The position numbers and the translations under genes are program-made. Shown piece by piece: positions 6,954-13,746 of a stretch of DNA of 16,510 nucleotides (position 1 is the first letter of the stretch; every line of letters starts with the position of its first letter). The notes under the pieces were generated by a model that was not told the DNA's origin, did not search any database, and worked only from the letters and a program-made list of their open reading frames with translations. The DNA comes from an uncultured Caulobacter sp. (GTDB taxonomy: Bacteria > Pseudomonadota > Alphaproteobacteria > Caulobacterales > Caulobacteraceae). The stretch spans positions 1-16,510 of the forward strand of contig CALALX010000095.1 in NCBI GenBank assembly GCA_937925635.1, read 5' to 3'.

Positions 6954-7679
6954 TCAGGGCCGCGCCTTTCCAAACGGGTCCGGCAGGAGGCGCTCATAGG
7001 TGCGGCGGACGCTGTCGTAACATTCGCACGCCGCCGCCTCGAGACCGGCGCGGTCGAGGATGTCGACCACCCCGCGGCGATAGCGGATCAGGCCCTTGGC
7101 CTGGAGGGCGCCGGCCACCGCGGTGACCGTGGTCCGCTGCACGCCGAGCATGTCGGCCAGGAATTCCTGGGTCAGCGACACCGTGTTGCTGTCGATGCGG
7201 TCGCGGCACGACAGCAGCCAGCGACAGAACCTCGCCTCGACCGAGTGCAGGGCGTTGCAGGCCACCGACTGGATGGCGTGGCCGAACAGGGCGTCGTTGT
7301 GGCGGTCGATGAGACGGGTCAGCGCCGGCGCCGACTTCACCGCCTCGGCGAGATGCGTGGCGGCGATCCGCGAGGCGCGTCCGGGGACCTGGACGATGGC
7401 GCGCGACATGCTCTGGCGGGGCGCGATGGCCGCCATGAGCCCGAACGCGCCCTCGCGGCCGATGGTGGCGGATTCGATGGCCGTGCCGTTCTCCATGAGC
7501 GTCATCAGCGAGATCACGCAGTCATGCGGGAAATAGACGGTCTCGATCGGGTCGCCCGGGTCGCAAATCATGCGCCCCTTCTCCATCTCCACGAGGGTAA
7601 GCTGCGGTGACAGGCGTGCGAAGTCCGCCGGGGACAGGGAGGCGAGCAGTCGGTTTTTCAACGGCAAAGGAGTCGTCAT
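6954..7679 (-). CDS. Crp/Fnr family transcriptional regulator
   Basis: This 241-residue DNA-binding regulator has an N-terminal cyclic-nucleotide-type sensor barrel (about 15-125) and a C-terminal winged helix: SLTQEFLADMLGVQRTTVTA (168-187), then ALQAKGLIRYRRGVVDILD. The barrel lacks the usual cAMP-contact arginine-serine motif and there is no N-terminal cysteine cluster of the FNR type, so it probably senses something else or works without a classic ligand. Such orphan Crp-like proteins are numerous in Caulobacterales. It diverges from the aldo/keto reductase over a 228-nt palindrome-rich gap and may regulate that gene or itself. No strong ribosome binding site precedes ATG 7679. Confidence 0.87.
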   Translation of the reverse strand: MTTPLPLKNRLLASLSPADFARLSPQLTLVEMEKGRMICDPGDPIETVYFPHDCVISLMTLMENGTAIESATIGREGAFGLMAAIAPRQSMSRAIVQVPGRASRIAATHLAEAVKSAPALTRLIDRHNDALFGHAIQSVACNALHSVEARFCRWLLSCRDRIDSNTVSLTQEFLADMLGVQRTTVTAVAGALQAKGLIRYRRGVVDILDRAGLEAAACECYDSVRRTYERLLPDPFGKARP

Positions 7680-7691
7680 AGCGAATCAAAA

Positions 7692-7722
7692 CGCCGTTGT
7701 GCGACGGCGGTTTCAAACTATA
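7692..7722 (-). promoter_or_regulatory. Possible -10 box and leader hairpin of the Crp/Fnr gene
   Basis: On the minus strand TATAGT (7722-7717) is a close match to a -10 box; the -35 region 17-18 nt upstream (GACGGT) is poor. A transcript from it would start near 7710 and open with a 6-bp hairpin, CGCCGT (7692-7697) against ACGGCG (7704-7709), about 12 nt before the ATG at 7679. The arrangement is suggestive only. Confidence 0.3.
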
Positions 7723-7804
7723 GGCGCGCCTCGCCAATCACCGTCGCTTAGCCGACATAGTCCCGACGGCTAGGGTCAGAATTCAATAAACCAGCGATCG
7801 CCGA

Positions 7805-7838
7805 GTGAATTCACGGATTGACCTGAGTACATATACTC
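7805..7838. promoter_or_regulatory. Two palindromes in the AT-rich divergent gap (possible operators)
   Basis: GTGAATTCAC (7805-7814) is a perfect 10-base palindrome, and GAGTA (7825-7829) and TACTC (7834-7838) form perfect 5-base arms around CATA. TTGACC (7818-7823) lies between them and could be a -35 element for the reductase gene, although no good -10 stands at standard spacing. The stretch from about 7775 to 7885 is clearly more AT-rich than the genes on either side, as expected of a regulated promoter. Confidence 0.4.
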
Positions 7839-7907
7839 TTCTGTCGGACAGTCGACATAACAACATTCTACTGATCTGAACTACATGAAGAAGCGGAACG
7901 GAAACTC

Positions 7908-8954
7908 ATGAAATACAGACGCTTGGGCCGCACGGGCCTGTATGTTTCGGAGATCTGCCTGGGCGCCATGACCTTCGCCGGCGAAGGCGCCAACATGTGG
8001 GGCCAGATCGGCAGCGTCGATCAGGCCGGCGCCGACGCGATGATCGGTCGCGCCCTCGAAAGGGGCGTGAACTTCATCGACACGGCCGACGTCTATTCGT
8101 TCGGGCAGTCCGAGCGCATGGTCGGGGCGGCGCTGAGAAATCTGGGCGTCAAGCGCAGCGACGTGGTCATCGCCACCAAGGTCTATGGCGAGATGGGCAA
8201 GGGGCCCAATGACCGCGGCGCCTCGCGCGGCCACATCATGGACGGCGTGAAGGCCAGCCTCGACCGCATGGGGCTGGACTACATCGACCTCTACCAGATC
8301 CACGGCAATGACAGCGTCACCCCGATCGAGGAAACGCTGCGGGCGCTGGACGACCTGGTGAGCCAGGGTCTGGTCCGATACGTCGGCTGCTCCAACTGGG
8401 CGGCTTGGAAGATGATGAAGGCGCATGGCGTCGCCGATACACGCGGCTACGCCCGGTTCGAGACCGTTCAGGCCTACTATTCGATCGCCGGCCGCTATCT
8501 GGAGCGAGACATCGTTCCGATGATGCAGGACCAGCAGATGGGCCTGATGGTCTGGTCGCCGCTGGCCGGCGGGCTGCTGTCGGGCAAGTTCGGGCCGGGA
8601 AGCAACGGGCCCGAGGGCGCGCGGCGCGCGTCGTTCGATTTCCCGCCCGTGAACCGCGACCGCGCCTGGGCCTGCGTCGACGCCATGCGGCCGATCGCCG
8701 AGGCGCGCGGCGTCTCGGTCGCCCGCATCGCGTTGGCCTATGTGCTGGTCAAGCCCTGGGTGACCACTGTCATTGTCGGCGCCAAGACGACCGAACAACT
8801 CGACGACAACCTGGCGGCGGCCGAGATCGAGCTGACGGCGGACGAGCTGCGGGTCCTCGACGAGGTCTCCGCCCTGCCGGCCGAGTACCCCGGCTGGATG
8901 CTCGAACGCCAGGGGGGCCACCGCGTGCCGCGACCGTTCGTGAAGGCGGGCTAA
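7908..8954 (+). CDS. Aldo/keto reductase
   Basis: This 348-residue protein is an NADPH-type aldo/keto reductase with the full catalytic tetrad: D58 and Y63 (in FIDTADVYS), K91 (in IATKVYG) and H132 (in LYQIHG). The start MKYRRLGRTGLYVSEICLGAM is the standard family opening, and GLMVWSPLAGGLLSGKF is the conserved segment before the cofactor loop. Length and motifs fit the K+-channel-beta/YajO-like subgroup that reduces small aldehydes and ketones in the cytoplasm. GGAA (7900-7903) precedes the ATG at short spacing. Its TAA stop overlaps the TAG stop of the convergent GST gene. It is divergent from the Crp/Fnr gene, which may control it. Substrate unknown. Confidence 0.9.
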   Translation: MKYRRLGRTGLYVSEICLGAMTFAGEGANMWGQIGSVDQAGADAMIGRALERGVNFIDTADVYSFGQSERMVGAALRNLGVKRSDVVIATKVYGEMGKGPNDRGASRGHIMDGVKASLDRMGLDYIDLYQIHGNDSVTPIEETLRALDDLVSQGLVRYVGCSNWAAWKMMKAHGVADTRGYARFETVQAYYSIAGRYLERDIVPMMQDQQMGLMVWSPLAGGLLSGKFGPGSNGPEGARRASFDFPPVNRDRAWACVDAMRPIAEARGVSVARIALAYVLVKPWVTTVIVGAKTTEQLDDNLAAAEIELTADELRVLDEVSALPAEYPGWMLERQGGHRVPRPFVKAG

Positions 8955-9568
8955 TCCCGCGGCATCGCGGCCGCGGCGCGCTGGTAGGCGGGACGCTCCA
9001 TGAGATGGTCCCGCCAGGCGGCCAGAGATCGGGGGATGGGCTTGCCCAGCGCGCCGCGCCAGATGCCCAGACCCGTGACCATCGCGATGTCCGCCAGGGT
9101 CAGGCGGTCGCCGACCAGGTAGTCACCGTCCCCGAGCACCGCCTCGACAAAGGCCAGGGCGCGGCCGGCCTTGTTCTCGGTGACCCCGACAGACCAGTTG
9201 CGCCGGTCGGCCTCCGGCGCGCCGAAGTGGGCTTCCATCAGCGTGTTCATGCTGGCGCCGAACATCGCCTCGCTCAGAACGGTCAGCTGCAGCACCCGGG
9301 CGAGAGCGGCGGGCTCGCCCTTGCCGGGCAGAAGCGACGTGGGTCCGTAGCGCTCGGCGAGATACATCATGATGGCGACCGACTCGTTGATCGCGACTCC
9401 GTCCTCGTCCTCGATGAAGGGCACGTTTCCGAACGGGTTGAGAGCCGTATAGGCCTCGCTTGGCGGAAAGGTGACGGGCGAGCACCGATAGGGCAGGCCC
9501 ATTTCCTCGCACTGCCAGATGATGCGCACGCCGCGGGCGCCGCCTGGGAAGTTGTGGATCGTGATCAC
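8951..9568 (-). CDS. Glutathione S-transferase family protein
   Basis: This 205-residue protein has an N-terminal thioredoxin-like domain (1-80), with NPFGNVPFIEDEDG and the glutathione-contact INESVAIMMYLAERYG, and a helical C-terminal domain with GDYLVGDRLTLADIAM, the usual N-capping signature. It should conjugate glutathione to electrophiles in the cytoplasm. I chose GTG 9568 because AGGGA lies about 9 nt upstream, the protein then begins directly with VITIHNFPGG, and the GTG overlaps the TGA stop of the DNA repair gene upstream (GTGA), which fits coupled translation as the last gene of the ArsR operon. A longer form from 9631 would add residues with no family match. Confidence 0.88.
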   Translation of the reverse strand: MITIHNFPGGARGVRIIWQCEEMGLPYRCSPVTFPPSEAYTALNPFGNVPFIEDEDGVAINESVAIMMYLAERYGPTSLLPGKGEPAALARVLQLTVLSEAMFGASMNTLMEAHFGAPEADRRNWSVGVTENKAGRALAFVEAVLGDGDYLVGDRLTLADIAMVTGLGIWRGALGKPIPRSLAAWRDHLMERPAYQRAAAAMPRD

Positions 9569-10263
9569 GTCGTCGGTTCCCTCTTCGCATCTGCCCTGGC
9601 GAAGGCCCGCATCGCGTCCTTGCCGATCCATCGCGCCGTTCTGTCCTTTGAGGTCGCGAGCCGTTGCGCGGTCTCCCGCGCCGCCGCGCGGAGGGTGGGG
9701 TCGGCCTTGCCGCCGATGGCGCGCAGGGCCCAGTTGACGCCCTTCTTCACGAAATTGCGGTCATCGGTCGCCGCGGCCTCTATCAGCGTCAGACCTTCCA
9801 GGAACGGCTGATCGGGCCCCGTTCTGACATGCCGCGCCACGCTGGCCAGGAGGGCGAAGGCCGCGCGCTTGCCGAACTCCTCGTTCAGCCCGGCCCACTG
9901 TCGGATCATGTCGAAGGCGTGGGGCGACCGGTCCCACAGCTTGAAGCAAACGGTGTCGCAGACGGCCCAGTTGTCAAAGTCGGCCCGCCAGCGGTCCATC
10001 TGTTCCGGCGAGACCAGGGCGATGTCATCGACCATGCAGGCGACCATCCGGGCCTCATAGACGCCGGCGTCCCACAGGGCCTCCGCAAGGTTGTGGCGTT
10101 CGCGTCGCGGCCTGGCGACCTTCTGGATCGAGGCCATCGGCACGCCCAGCACGCGGTCGGCGGTCACGATACCGAACTGCCGGCTCATCTGGTCGCGGAC
10201 CCGCTGGCTTCCCAGCGCCTCCAGCTCGACCAGCACGGCGGCGACCTCGTCCGCGGCGACCAT
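9565..10263 (-). CDS. DNA alkylation repair protein, AlkD-like (HEAT-repeat glycosylase)
   Basis: This 232-residue helical protein belongs to the DNA alkylation repair enzyme family, which builds a HEAT-like superhelix and removes alkylated bases such as N3- and N7-alkylpurines without flipping the base out. W99-AVC-D103 (in DNWAVCD) has the same spacing as the Trp109 and Asp113 pair of Bacillus cereus AlkD. Further family marks are EARMVACMVDD, KRAAFALLASV (R133 is the likely third active-site residue) and FVKKGVNWALRAIG. I chose ATG 10263, which has GGAG 8-9 nt upstream; a GTG at 10302 overlapping the stop of the SRPBCC gene would add 13 residues and is possible. It lies between the SRPBCC and GST genes in one operon. 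Confidence 0.85.
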   Translation of the reverse strand: MVAADEVAAVLVELEALGSQRVRDQMSRQFGIVTADRVLGVPMASIQKVARPRRERHNLAEALWDAGVYEARMVACMVDDIALVSPEQMDRWRADFDNWAVCDTVCFKLWDRSPHAFDMIRQWAGLNEEFGKRAAFALLASVARHVRTGPDQPFLEGLTLIEAAATDDRNFVKKGVNWALRAIGGKADPTLRAAARETAQRLATSKDRTARWIGKDAMRAFARADAKREPTT

Positions 10264-10298
10264 GGTCGGAATCTCCTGCGTCGCCCCCCATGGGGAGC

Positions 10299-10775
10299 TC
10301 ACCCCTCGCCGATCTCGGCGATCAGGCTTTCGAGGCGGCCGTAGCCGGCCTCCATGCCTTCGGCCATGCCGCTCTGGAGCATCATGTCCCGCGCCTCCTT
10401 CGACGGATAGAGGATCTGGTTGATCACCGTCGTGCGACCATCGGTCTCCACCAGGTCAAGCGTGACGATGGCCTCGCTGGCGGGATCGTCGTTGAACAGC
10501 TGGGTCTGGACGATGCGCGTCGGCGCGTCGATCTCGCGATAGAGGCCGCTCATCGCCATGGTCTCGCCGCCCGCCCCCAGCCACTGGTAGCGATAGGCCC
10601 CGCCGACCTTCAGGTCGACCTCGCAGACGGGCATCGTCCAGCCGTCGGGACCAAGCAGCCAGCGCTTCAGCAGGTCGGGTCGCGTGTGGCACTCGAAGAC
10701 GAGGGCGGCGGGGGCGTCGACGGTCCGCGCGGTGCGGATCTCTCGGTCGGACGGGGTTGAAACGTCCACGGGCAT
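10299..10775 (-). CDS. SRPBCC / AHSA1 family protein (START-like fold)
   Basis: This 158-residue protein has the SRPBCC (AHSA1-like) pattern: RTARTVDAPAALVFECHTRP near the N-terminus, LLKRWLLGPDGWTMPVCEVDLKVGGAYRYQW in segments across about 35-65, and a long C-terminal helix with MAEGMEAGYGRLESLI. The fold forms a hydrophobic pocket for a small ligand; the activity of this clade is not known. A gene of this type immediately after an ArsR-type repressor is a very common pairing. The ATG at 10775 has AGGAG 9 nt upstream and lies 12 nt after the arsR stop, so both are on one mRNA. Confidence 0.88.
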   Translation of the reverse strand: MPVDVSTPSDREIRTARTVDAPAALVFECHTRPDLLKRWLLGPDGWTMPVCEVDLKVGGAYRYQWLGAGGETMAMSGLYREIDAPTRIVQTQLFNDDPASEAIVTLDLVETDGRTTVINQILYPSKEARDMMLQSGMAEGMEAGYGRLESLIAEIGEG

Positions 10776-10787
10776 GGCGATCTGCTC

Positions 10788-11141
10788 CTATTGCGATGTG
10801 TCCGGGTTCGGCGCCTGAAGCACGGCGAGAAGTCCGTCTAGCCGCGCGTAGTTGGCATCCCATACGGCGCGGTACTTTTCGAGCCAGGCGATTGCCTCGG
10901 CCATGGGGGCGCCCTCGATCCGGCGCGGCCGGCGCTGGGCGTCATGCCCGCGGCTCACCAGTCCCGCGCGCTCCAGCACCTTCAGATGCTTGGAAATGGC
11001 CGGCTGGCTCATGTCGAAAGGCAGCGCCAGTTCCGCGACAGAAGCCTCTCCCGTCGCCAGTCGCGCCAGGATCGCGCGACGGGTTGGGTCGGCCAGGGCG
11101 GCGAACACGGCGTCGAGCCGTTCGGAGGTGGCGATTTCCAT
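10788..11141 (-). CDS. ArsR-type winged-helix transcriptional repressor (no metal-site cysteines)
   Basis: This 117-residue protein is an ArsR/SmtB-fold repressor. The opening LDAVFAALADPTRRAILARL and the recognition helix region ASVAELALPFDMSQPAISKHLKVLERAGLVS (33-63) are typical. It contains no cysteine at all, so it is not a classical arsenic or metal sensor; the clade paired with SRPBCC genes probably responds to an organic ligand. The start codon lies inside the long dyad at 11139-11172 and no Shine-Dalgarno is seen, which suggests autorepression and a leaderless message. It heads the four-gene operon ending with the GST gene. Confidence 0.9.
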   Translation of the reverse strand: MEIATSERLDAVFAALADPTRRAILARLATGEASVAELALPFDMSQPAISKHLKVLERAGLVSRGHDAQRRPRRIEGAPMAEAIAWLEKYRAVWDANYARLDGLLAVLQAPNPDTSQ

Positions 11142-11172
11142 AACCGATTAGTTGCAGAACTAAGTGGTTATG
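11139..11172. promoter_or_regulatory. 34-bp dyad operator covering the arsR start codon
   Basis: Outer arms CATAACC (11139-11145) and GGTTATG (11166-11172) and inner arms TTAGTT (11148-11153) and AACTAA (11158-11163) are perfectly inverted, with a 2-nt mismatch between inner and outer arms on each side and a 4-nt centre. The arsR ATG is the complement of the first three bases. Long AT-rich dyads at the start of an ArsR gene are the usual autorepressor sites, so this is the best-supported operator in the window. Confidence 0.75.
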
Positions 11173-11176
11173 TAAA
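11147..11176 (-). promoter_or_regulatory. Probable arsR operon promoter giving a leaderless mRNA
   Basis: On the minus strand TTTACA (11176-11171) matches a -35 box in five of six bases, and ACTAAT (11152-11147) matches a -10 box in four of six at 18-nt spacing. Transcription would begin about 11139-11141, at or next to the A of the ATG at 11141. No ribosome binding site is visible upstream, which agrees with a leaderless start. Both boxes are inside or touching the dyad. Confidence 0.5.
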
Positions 11177-11269
11177 GCGCCCGGAACTCTGGGAGCAATC
11201 CGGCGCGCGCACCCGGACCGCACCGCGGGCATCCAGACGCGCGCGCCGCTTCGTCGAAGGCCCTGCGGT

Positions 11270-11283
11270 CGGTGCGAGCACCG
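11270..11283 (-). terminator. Small hairpin just after the CsgG-like gene
   Basis: CGGTGC (11270-11275) and GCACCG (11278-11283) form a perfect inverted pair, effectively a 5-bp stem with a 4-nt loop, 4 nt beyond the stop of the CsgG-like gene. There is no T-run, so a terminator role rests on position only. The rest of the 146-nt gap up to the arsR start shows nothing else apart from the arsR dyad. Confidence 0.25.
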
Positions 11284-11287
11284 GGGA

Positions 11288-12238
11288 TCAGCGCGGCGTG
11301 GCGAAAGCCGACGAGATCCAGCCGCGGTTGCCGTTCTCGTCGTCGACTTCCATCCAGACGCCGTTGCGAGCGCCGGTCGGGTAGACGAGAGAGCCTTGCT
11401 TGGCGGTGTAGAGCACGCGAGCGTTGGGCGACGGCGCCTCGCGGACGGCGACGTTGGCCGTCAGCACCTGGGCGGCCTGGCCGGCGTTGGCCGACGCCTC
11501 CGCGCCGGTCGGCACGGCGCCGCTCTGCAGGTGGGTGACCAGGTCGACGTAGGCGTTGAAGTAGGCGGCGCTGATGATCTTGCCGATCTCCGTGTCGGCG
11601 TAGCCGCCGCCGGCCAAGGCCGCCAGACCGGTGCTGCCGAGCACGCCGCCGCCGCCGGCCCAGCTCAGATCCGTCTTCTGGGCCGTGCCTTCAGCCACAT
11701 AGAGCTGCTCGGTGGTGCGGGCGTCGACCAGGGTGATCAGAGCCTGAGCCTCAAGCCGCTTGGTCTTGATGCCGCCGATCAACGCGCCGGCCTGGCCGCC
11801 GACCAGACCGCCGACGAGGCCGCCGACGGCGTTGCCGCCGGTGTCTTCGTCCGCGTTGGCCAGGTCGGGAATGATGAAGTAGTCGGCGGCGACAACCTGT
11901 CCGCGACCGATGTTGGAGCCGCGCTGCAGCTCACCCGAACCCGCCAGATCACGCTCGGTCGAACGCATCTCCAGGCCCGCGCCGCGATCGACCACCCGCA
12001 GGCAGCCCGAACGCGACGCGTACAGCTTCAGCAGGCGGTCCGGATTGCCGAGACCGTAGCGTTCCCACCATCGCTGTTGAGGTTCCTGGATCGCCACCGT
12101 GCCGAGCGGACGGGCGCAGCGCGGCAGCTCGGGCGTCGCGGCCTTGGGAGCGGGCTTGGCTCCGTACTGGGCGAAGGCGGGGGTGGCGGTCGCCGCGATC
12201 AGACTGACGGCGGCGACGGCGAGGACGAGCTTGCGCAT
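11288..12238 (-). CDS. Exported CsgG-like protein with C-terminal SH3b domain
   Basis: This 316-residue protein starts with a clear signal peptide (1-23, cleavage after AFA), so it acts in the periplasm or outer membrane. The central part (about 45-215) resembles the CsgG/HfaB curli-secretion fold, as judged from DYFIIPDL, AQALITLVDARTTEQLYVAEG and KIISAAYFNAYVDLVTHL; it lacks a lipobox cysteine. A glycine zipper, GGxxGGLVGGLVGG, spans about 134-156, and such zippers often insert into membranes. Residues 256-316 form an SH3b domain (TANVAVREAPSPNARVL, then WMEVDDENGNRGWIS) that may bind cell wall. GGAGGG stands 8 nt before the ATG. The protein may help anchor or export a surface component; a specific role is not shown. 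Confidence 0.75.
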   Translation of the reverse strand: MRKLVLAVAAVSLIAATATPAFAQYGAKPAPKAATPELPRCARPLGTVAIQEPQQRWWERYGLGNPDRLLKLYASRSGCLRVVDRGAGLEMRSTERDLAGSGELQRGSNIGRGQVVAADYFIIPDLANADEDTGGNAVGGLVGGLVGGQAGALIGGIKTKRLEAQALITLVDARTTEQLYVAEGTAQKTDLSWAGGGGVLGSTGLAALAGGGYADTEIGKIISAAYFNAYVDLVTHLQSGAVPTGAEASANAGQAAQVLTANVAVREAPSPNARVLYTAKQGSLVYPTGARNGVWMEVDDENGNRGWISSAFATPR

Positions 12239-12346
12239 CTGGGGATCCCTCCGATGGACGCCAGAAACGCTAGACGACCGCCGCGGTGCTCGCCTTGCGC
12301 TGGATCAAACCCCCGCCACGCCTTCCTTTCCGGGCCAGGGCGGCCG

Positions 12347-12847
12347 TCAGTTCAGGTCCAGGCGGCGCGAGCCGCCGACGTTCGGGGTGTTGCCGGTCGC
12401 GTTGGCCTTGGCGATCTCCAGGGCGAACCGGATCGGACCGCCTTCACTGATCCAGACCTGGGCGTCGGAGACGGCCAGGCAGAGCATGGTCAGGTGCGGG
12501 TCAGCCTTGCCGTTCGGGTACCAGGCGGAGACAACCGGGTTCCAGTACTTCTCGATGCGCTCAGGGTCGTGCCGCAGGGTCAGTTCGCCGCCGACGCAGG
12601 CGTGAAACTTCTGACCGTCCTGCACGATCATCATCGCGTCCTTCCCCTCCTCGATGGAGCGGGCGAGATCGGTGTCGGCCCGGGTGAAGAACCAGATCAG
12701 GCCCTGATCGGGTTCGCAGAAGGCCGTCATTGGCTGGAAATGCTGCATCGGATGGACGTGGGCGCCCAACATGACGGTGCGGCCGCGCTCTCCGGTCTCG
12801 TCCCACAGACGCCTTTCCACGGCGGCGCGGTCATTGATGTCGGTCAT
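12347..12847 (-). CDS. Pyridoxamine 5'-phosphate oxidase-like flavoprotein (general stress protein 26 type)
   Basis: This 166-residue protein has the split-barrel flavin-binding fold of the PNPOx-like general stress proteins: VMLGAHVHPMQHFQPMTAFC near the N-terminus, IWFFTRADTDLARSIEEGKDAMM in the middle, and RIEKYWNPVVSAWYPNGKADP, a hallmark segment of this family. It probably binds FMN or F420-like flavin rather than making PLP. ATG 12847 has AAGGGAG 6 nt upstream and is preferred over GTG 12865. It follows the SDR gene after 61 nt and is probably the last gene of the acyl-CoA dehydrogenase run, although a hairpin in that gap could lower its expression. Confidence 0.82.
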   Translation of the reverse strand: MTDINDRAAVERRLWDETGERGRTVMLGAHVHPMQHFQPMTAFCEPDQGLIWFFTRADTDLARSIEEGKDAMMIVQDGQKFHACVGGELTLRHDPERIEKYWNPVVSAWYPNGKADPHLTMLCLAVSDAQVWISEGGPIRFALEIAKANATGNTPNVGGSRRLDLN

Positions 12848-12880
12848 TCCACTCTCCCTTCGCACTTGAGGTGCTGAGGA

Positions 12881-12905
12881 GAACCCGGCGCGCCGGACGC
12901 GGTTC
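12881..12905 (-). promoter_or_regulatory. GC-rich hairpin between the SDR and PNPOx-like genes
   Basis: GAACC (12881-12885) pairs with GGTTC (12901-12905), and the region between holds CCGGCGCGCCGG (12885-12896), a perfect 12-base palindrome. It begins 4 nt after the SDR stop. It may be a partial terminator or an RNA-processing site inside the operon; no T-run follows. Confidence 0.3.
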
Positions 12906-12908
12906 CGG

Positions 12909-13745
12909 TCACTCCGGGTAGCGTTTCCGGAAGGCGGCGATCGCGGCCGTCACCTCGGACTGGTAGCGGTCGATGACCTCGGCCTCGTTCGGTCCATTGG
13001 TGAAGATGAAGAAGGCGTCGTCCTCGACCTGTTCGACGATGCGCGCGCCGGCGACCTCGAAGGGCAGGTTCCTGGCCATCGGAACTTCGCCCTCGACGAC
13101 GCGGGGCCGGGCGCCGCCGAAGCTGTCGTGGCGGTTGCGGAAACTGTTCCAGATGTCGGTGGCCACGGGACCAGGGCAGACGACGCCGACACCGATGTTC
13201 GTTCCGGCGAAGTCCCGTCGCGCGCAGAGGGTGTAGCCCATCACGGCGTGCTTGGCCGAGGTGTAGGCTGCGGAGACGCCGCCCTTGAGGCTGTCGGGCA
13301 GGCCAAGCGCGTGTTCGGACGCTGTATTGACGATCCGGCAGGGCAGGCCGCTCTGCAGCATCCGCGGCGCGAAAGTGCGGACGCCGAGATAGACGCCCTC
13401 GACATTGACCTTGAACACCCAGTCCCAGGTCTGACGCGAGACGCCGTGCACGGTTCCGGGCGCGCCGACGCCGGCATTGTTGAACAGCAGCTGGACCGGC
13501 CGTCCCCACTGCGCCTCGGCCCGATCGGCCAGGGTGGTCCAGCTGTCGGCGTCGATGACGTCAAGGTGCAGGCCGACGACGTCGAGGCCTTCAGCGGCGA
13601 GGCGCCGCGCCGCATCGCCGGCCCGCTCGGCCTCGATGTCGGCCAGCACGACCTTCGCCCCGCGCGCGGCCAGCGCCCGTCCGATGCCCAGCCCGATGCC
13701 GGAGGCCCCGCCCGTGACGACCGCGACCGCGCCGGCGACGTCCAT
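12909..13745 (-). CDS. Short-chain dehydrogenase/reductase (SDR), classical type
   Basis: This 278-residue protein is a classical SDR: T11-GGASGIG18 for the nucleotide, D36 after the second strand (favouring NAD over NADP), NNAG at 89-92, N114, and a complete triad S143, Y161, K165 (YTSAK). It is longer than most classical SDRs because of a C-terminal part with VEQVEDDAFFIFTNGPNEAEV, typical of members near fatty-acid or steroid breakdown genes. The start ATG 13745 is 1 nt after the stop of the acyl-CoA dehydrogenase gene, so translation is coupled. A natural role is oxidation of a hydroxyacyl or alcohol intermediate from the same pathway. Confidence 0.88.
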   Translation of the reverse strand: MDVAGAVAVVTGGASGIGLGIGRALAARGAKVVLADIEAERAGDAARRLAAEGLDVVGLHLDVIDADSWTTLADRAEAQWGRPVQLLFNNAGVGAPGTVHGVSRQTWDWVFKVNVEGVYLGVRTFAPRMLQSGLPCRIVNTASEHALGLPDSLKGGVSAAYTSAKHAVMGYTLCARRDFAGTNIGVGVVCPGPVATDIWNSFRNRHDSFGGARPRVVEGEVPMARNLPFEVAGARIVEQVEDDAFFIFTNGPNEAEVIDRYQSEVTAAIAAFRKRYPE

Positions 13746-13746
13746 C

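Noticed and set aside
11396..12877. 493-codon plus-strand open frame opposite the CsgG-like and PNPOx-like genes
   Set aside because: It is antisense to two genes with good ribosome sites and recognisable folds, and has no domain signature of its own.
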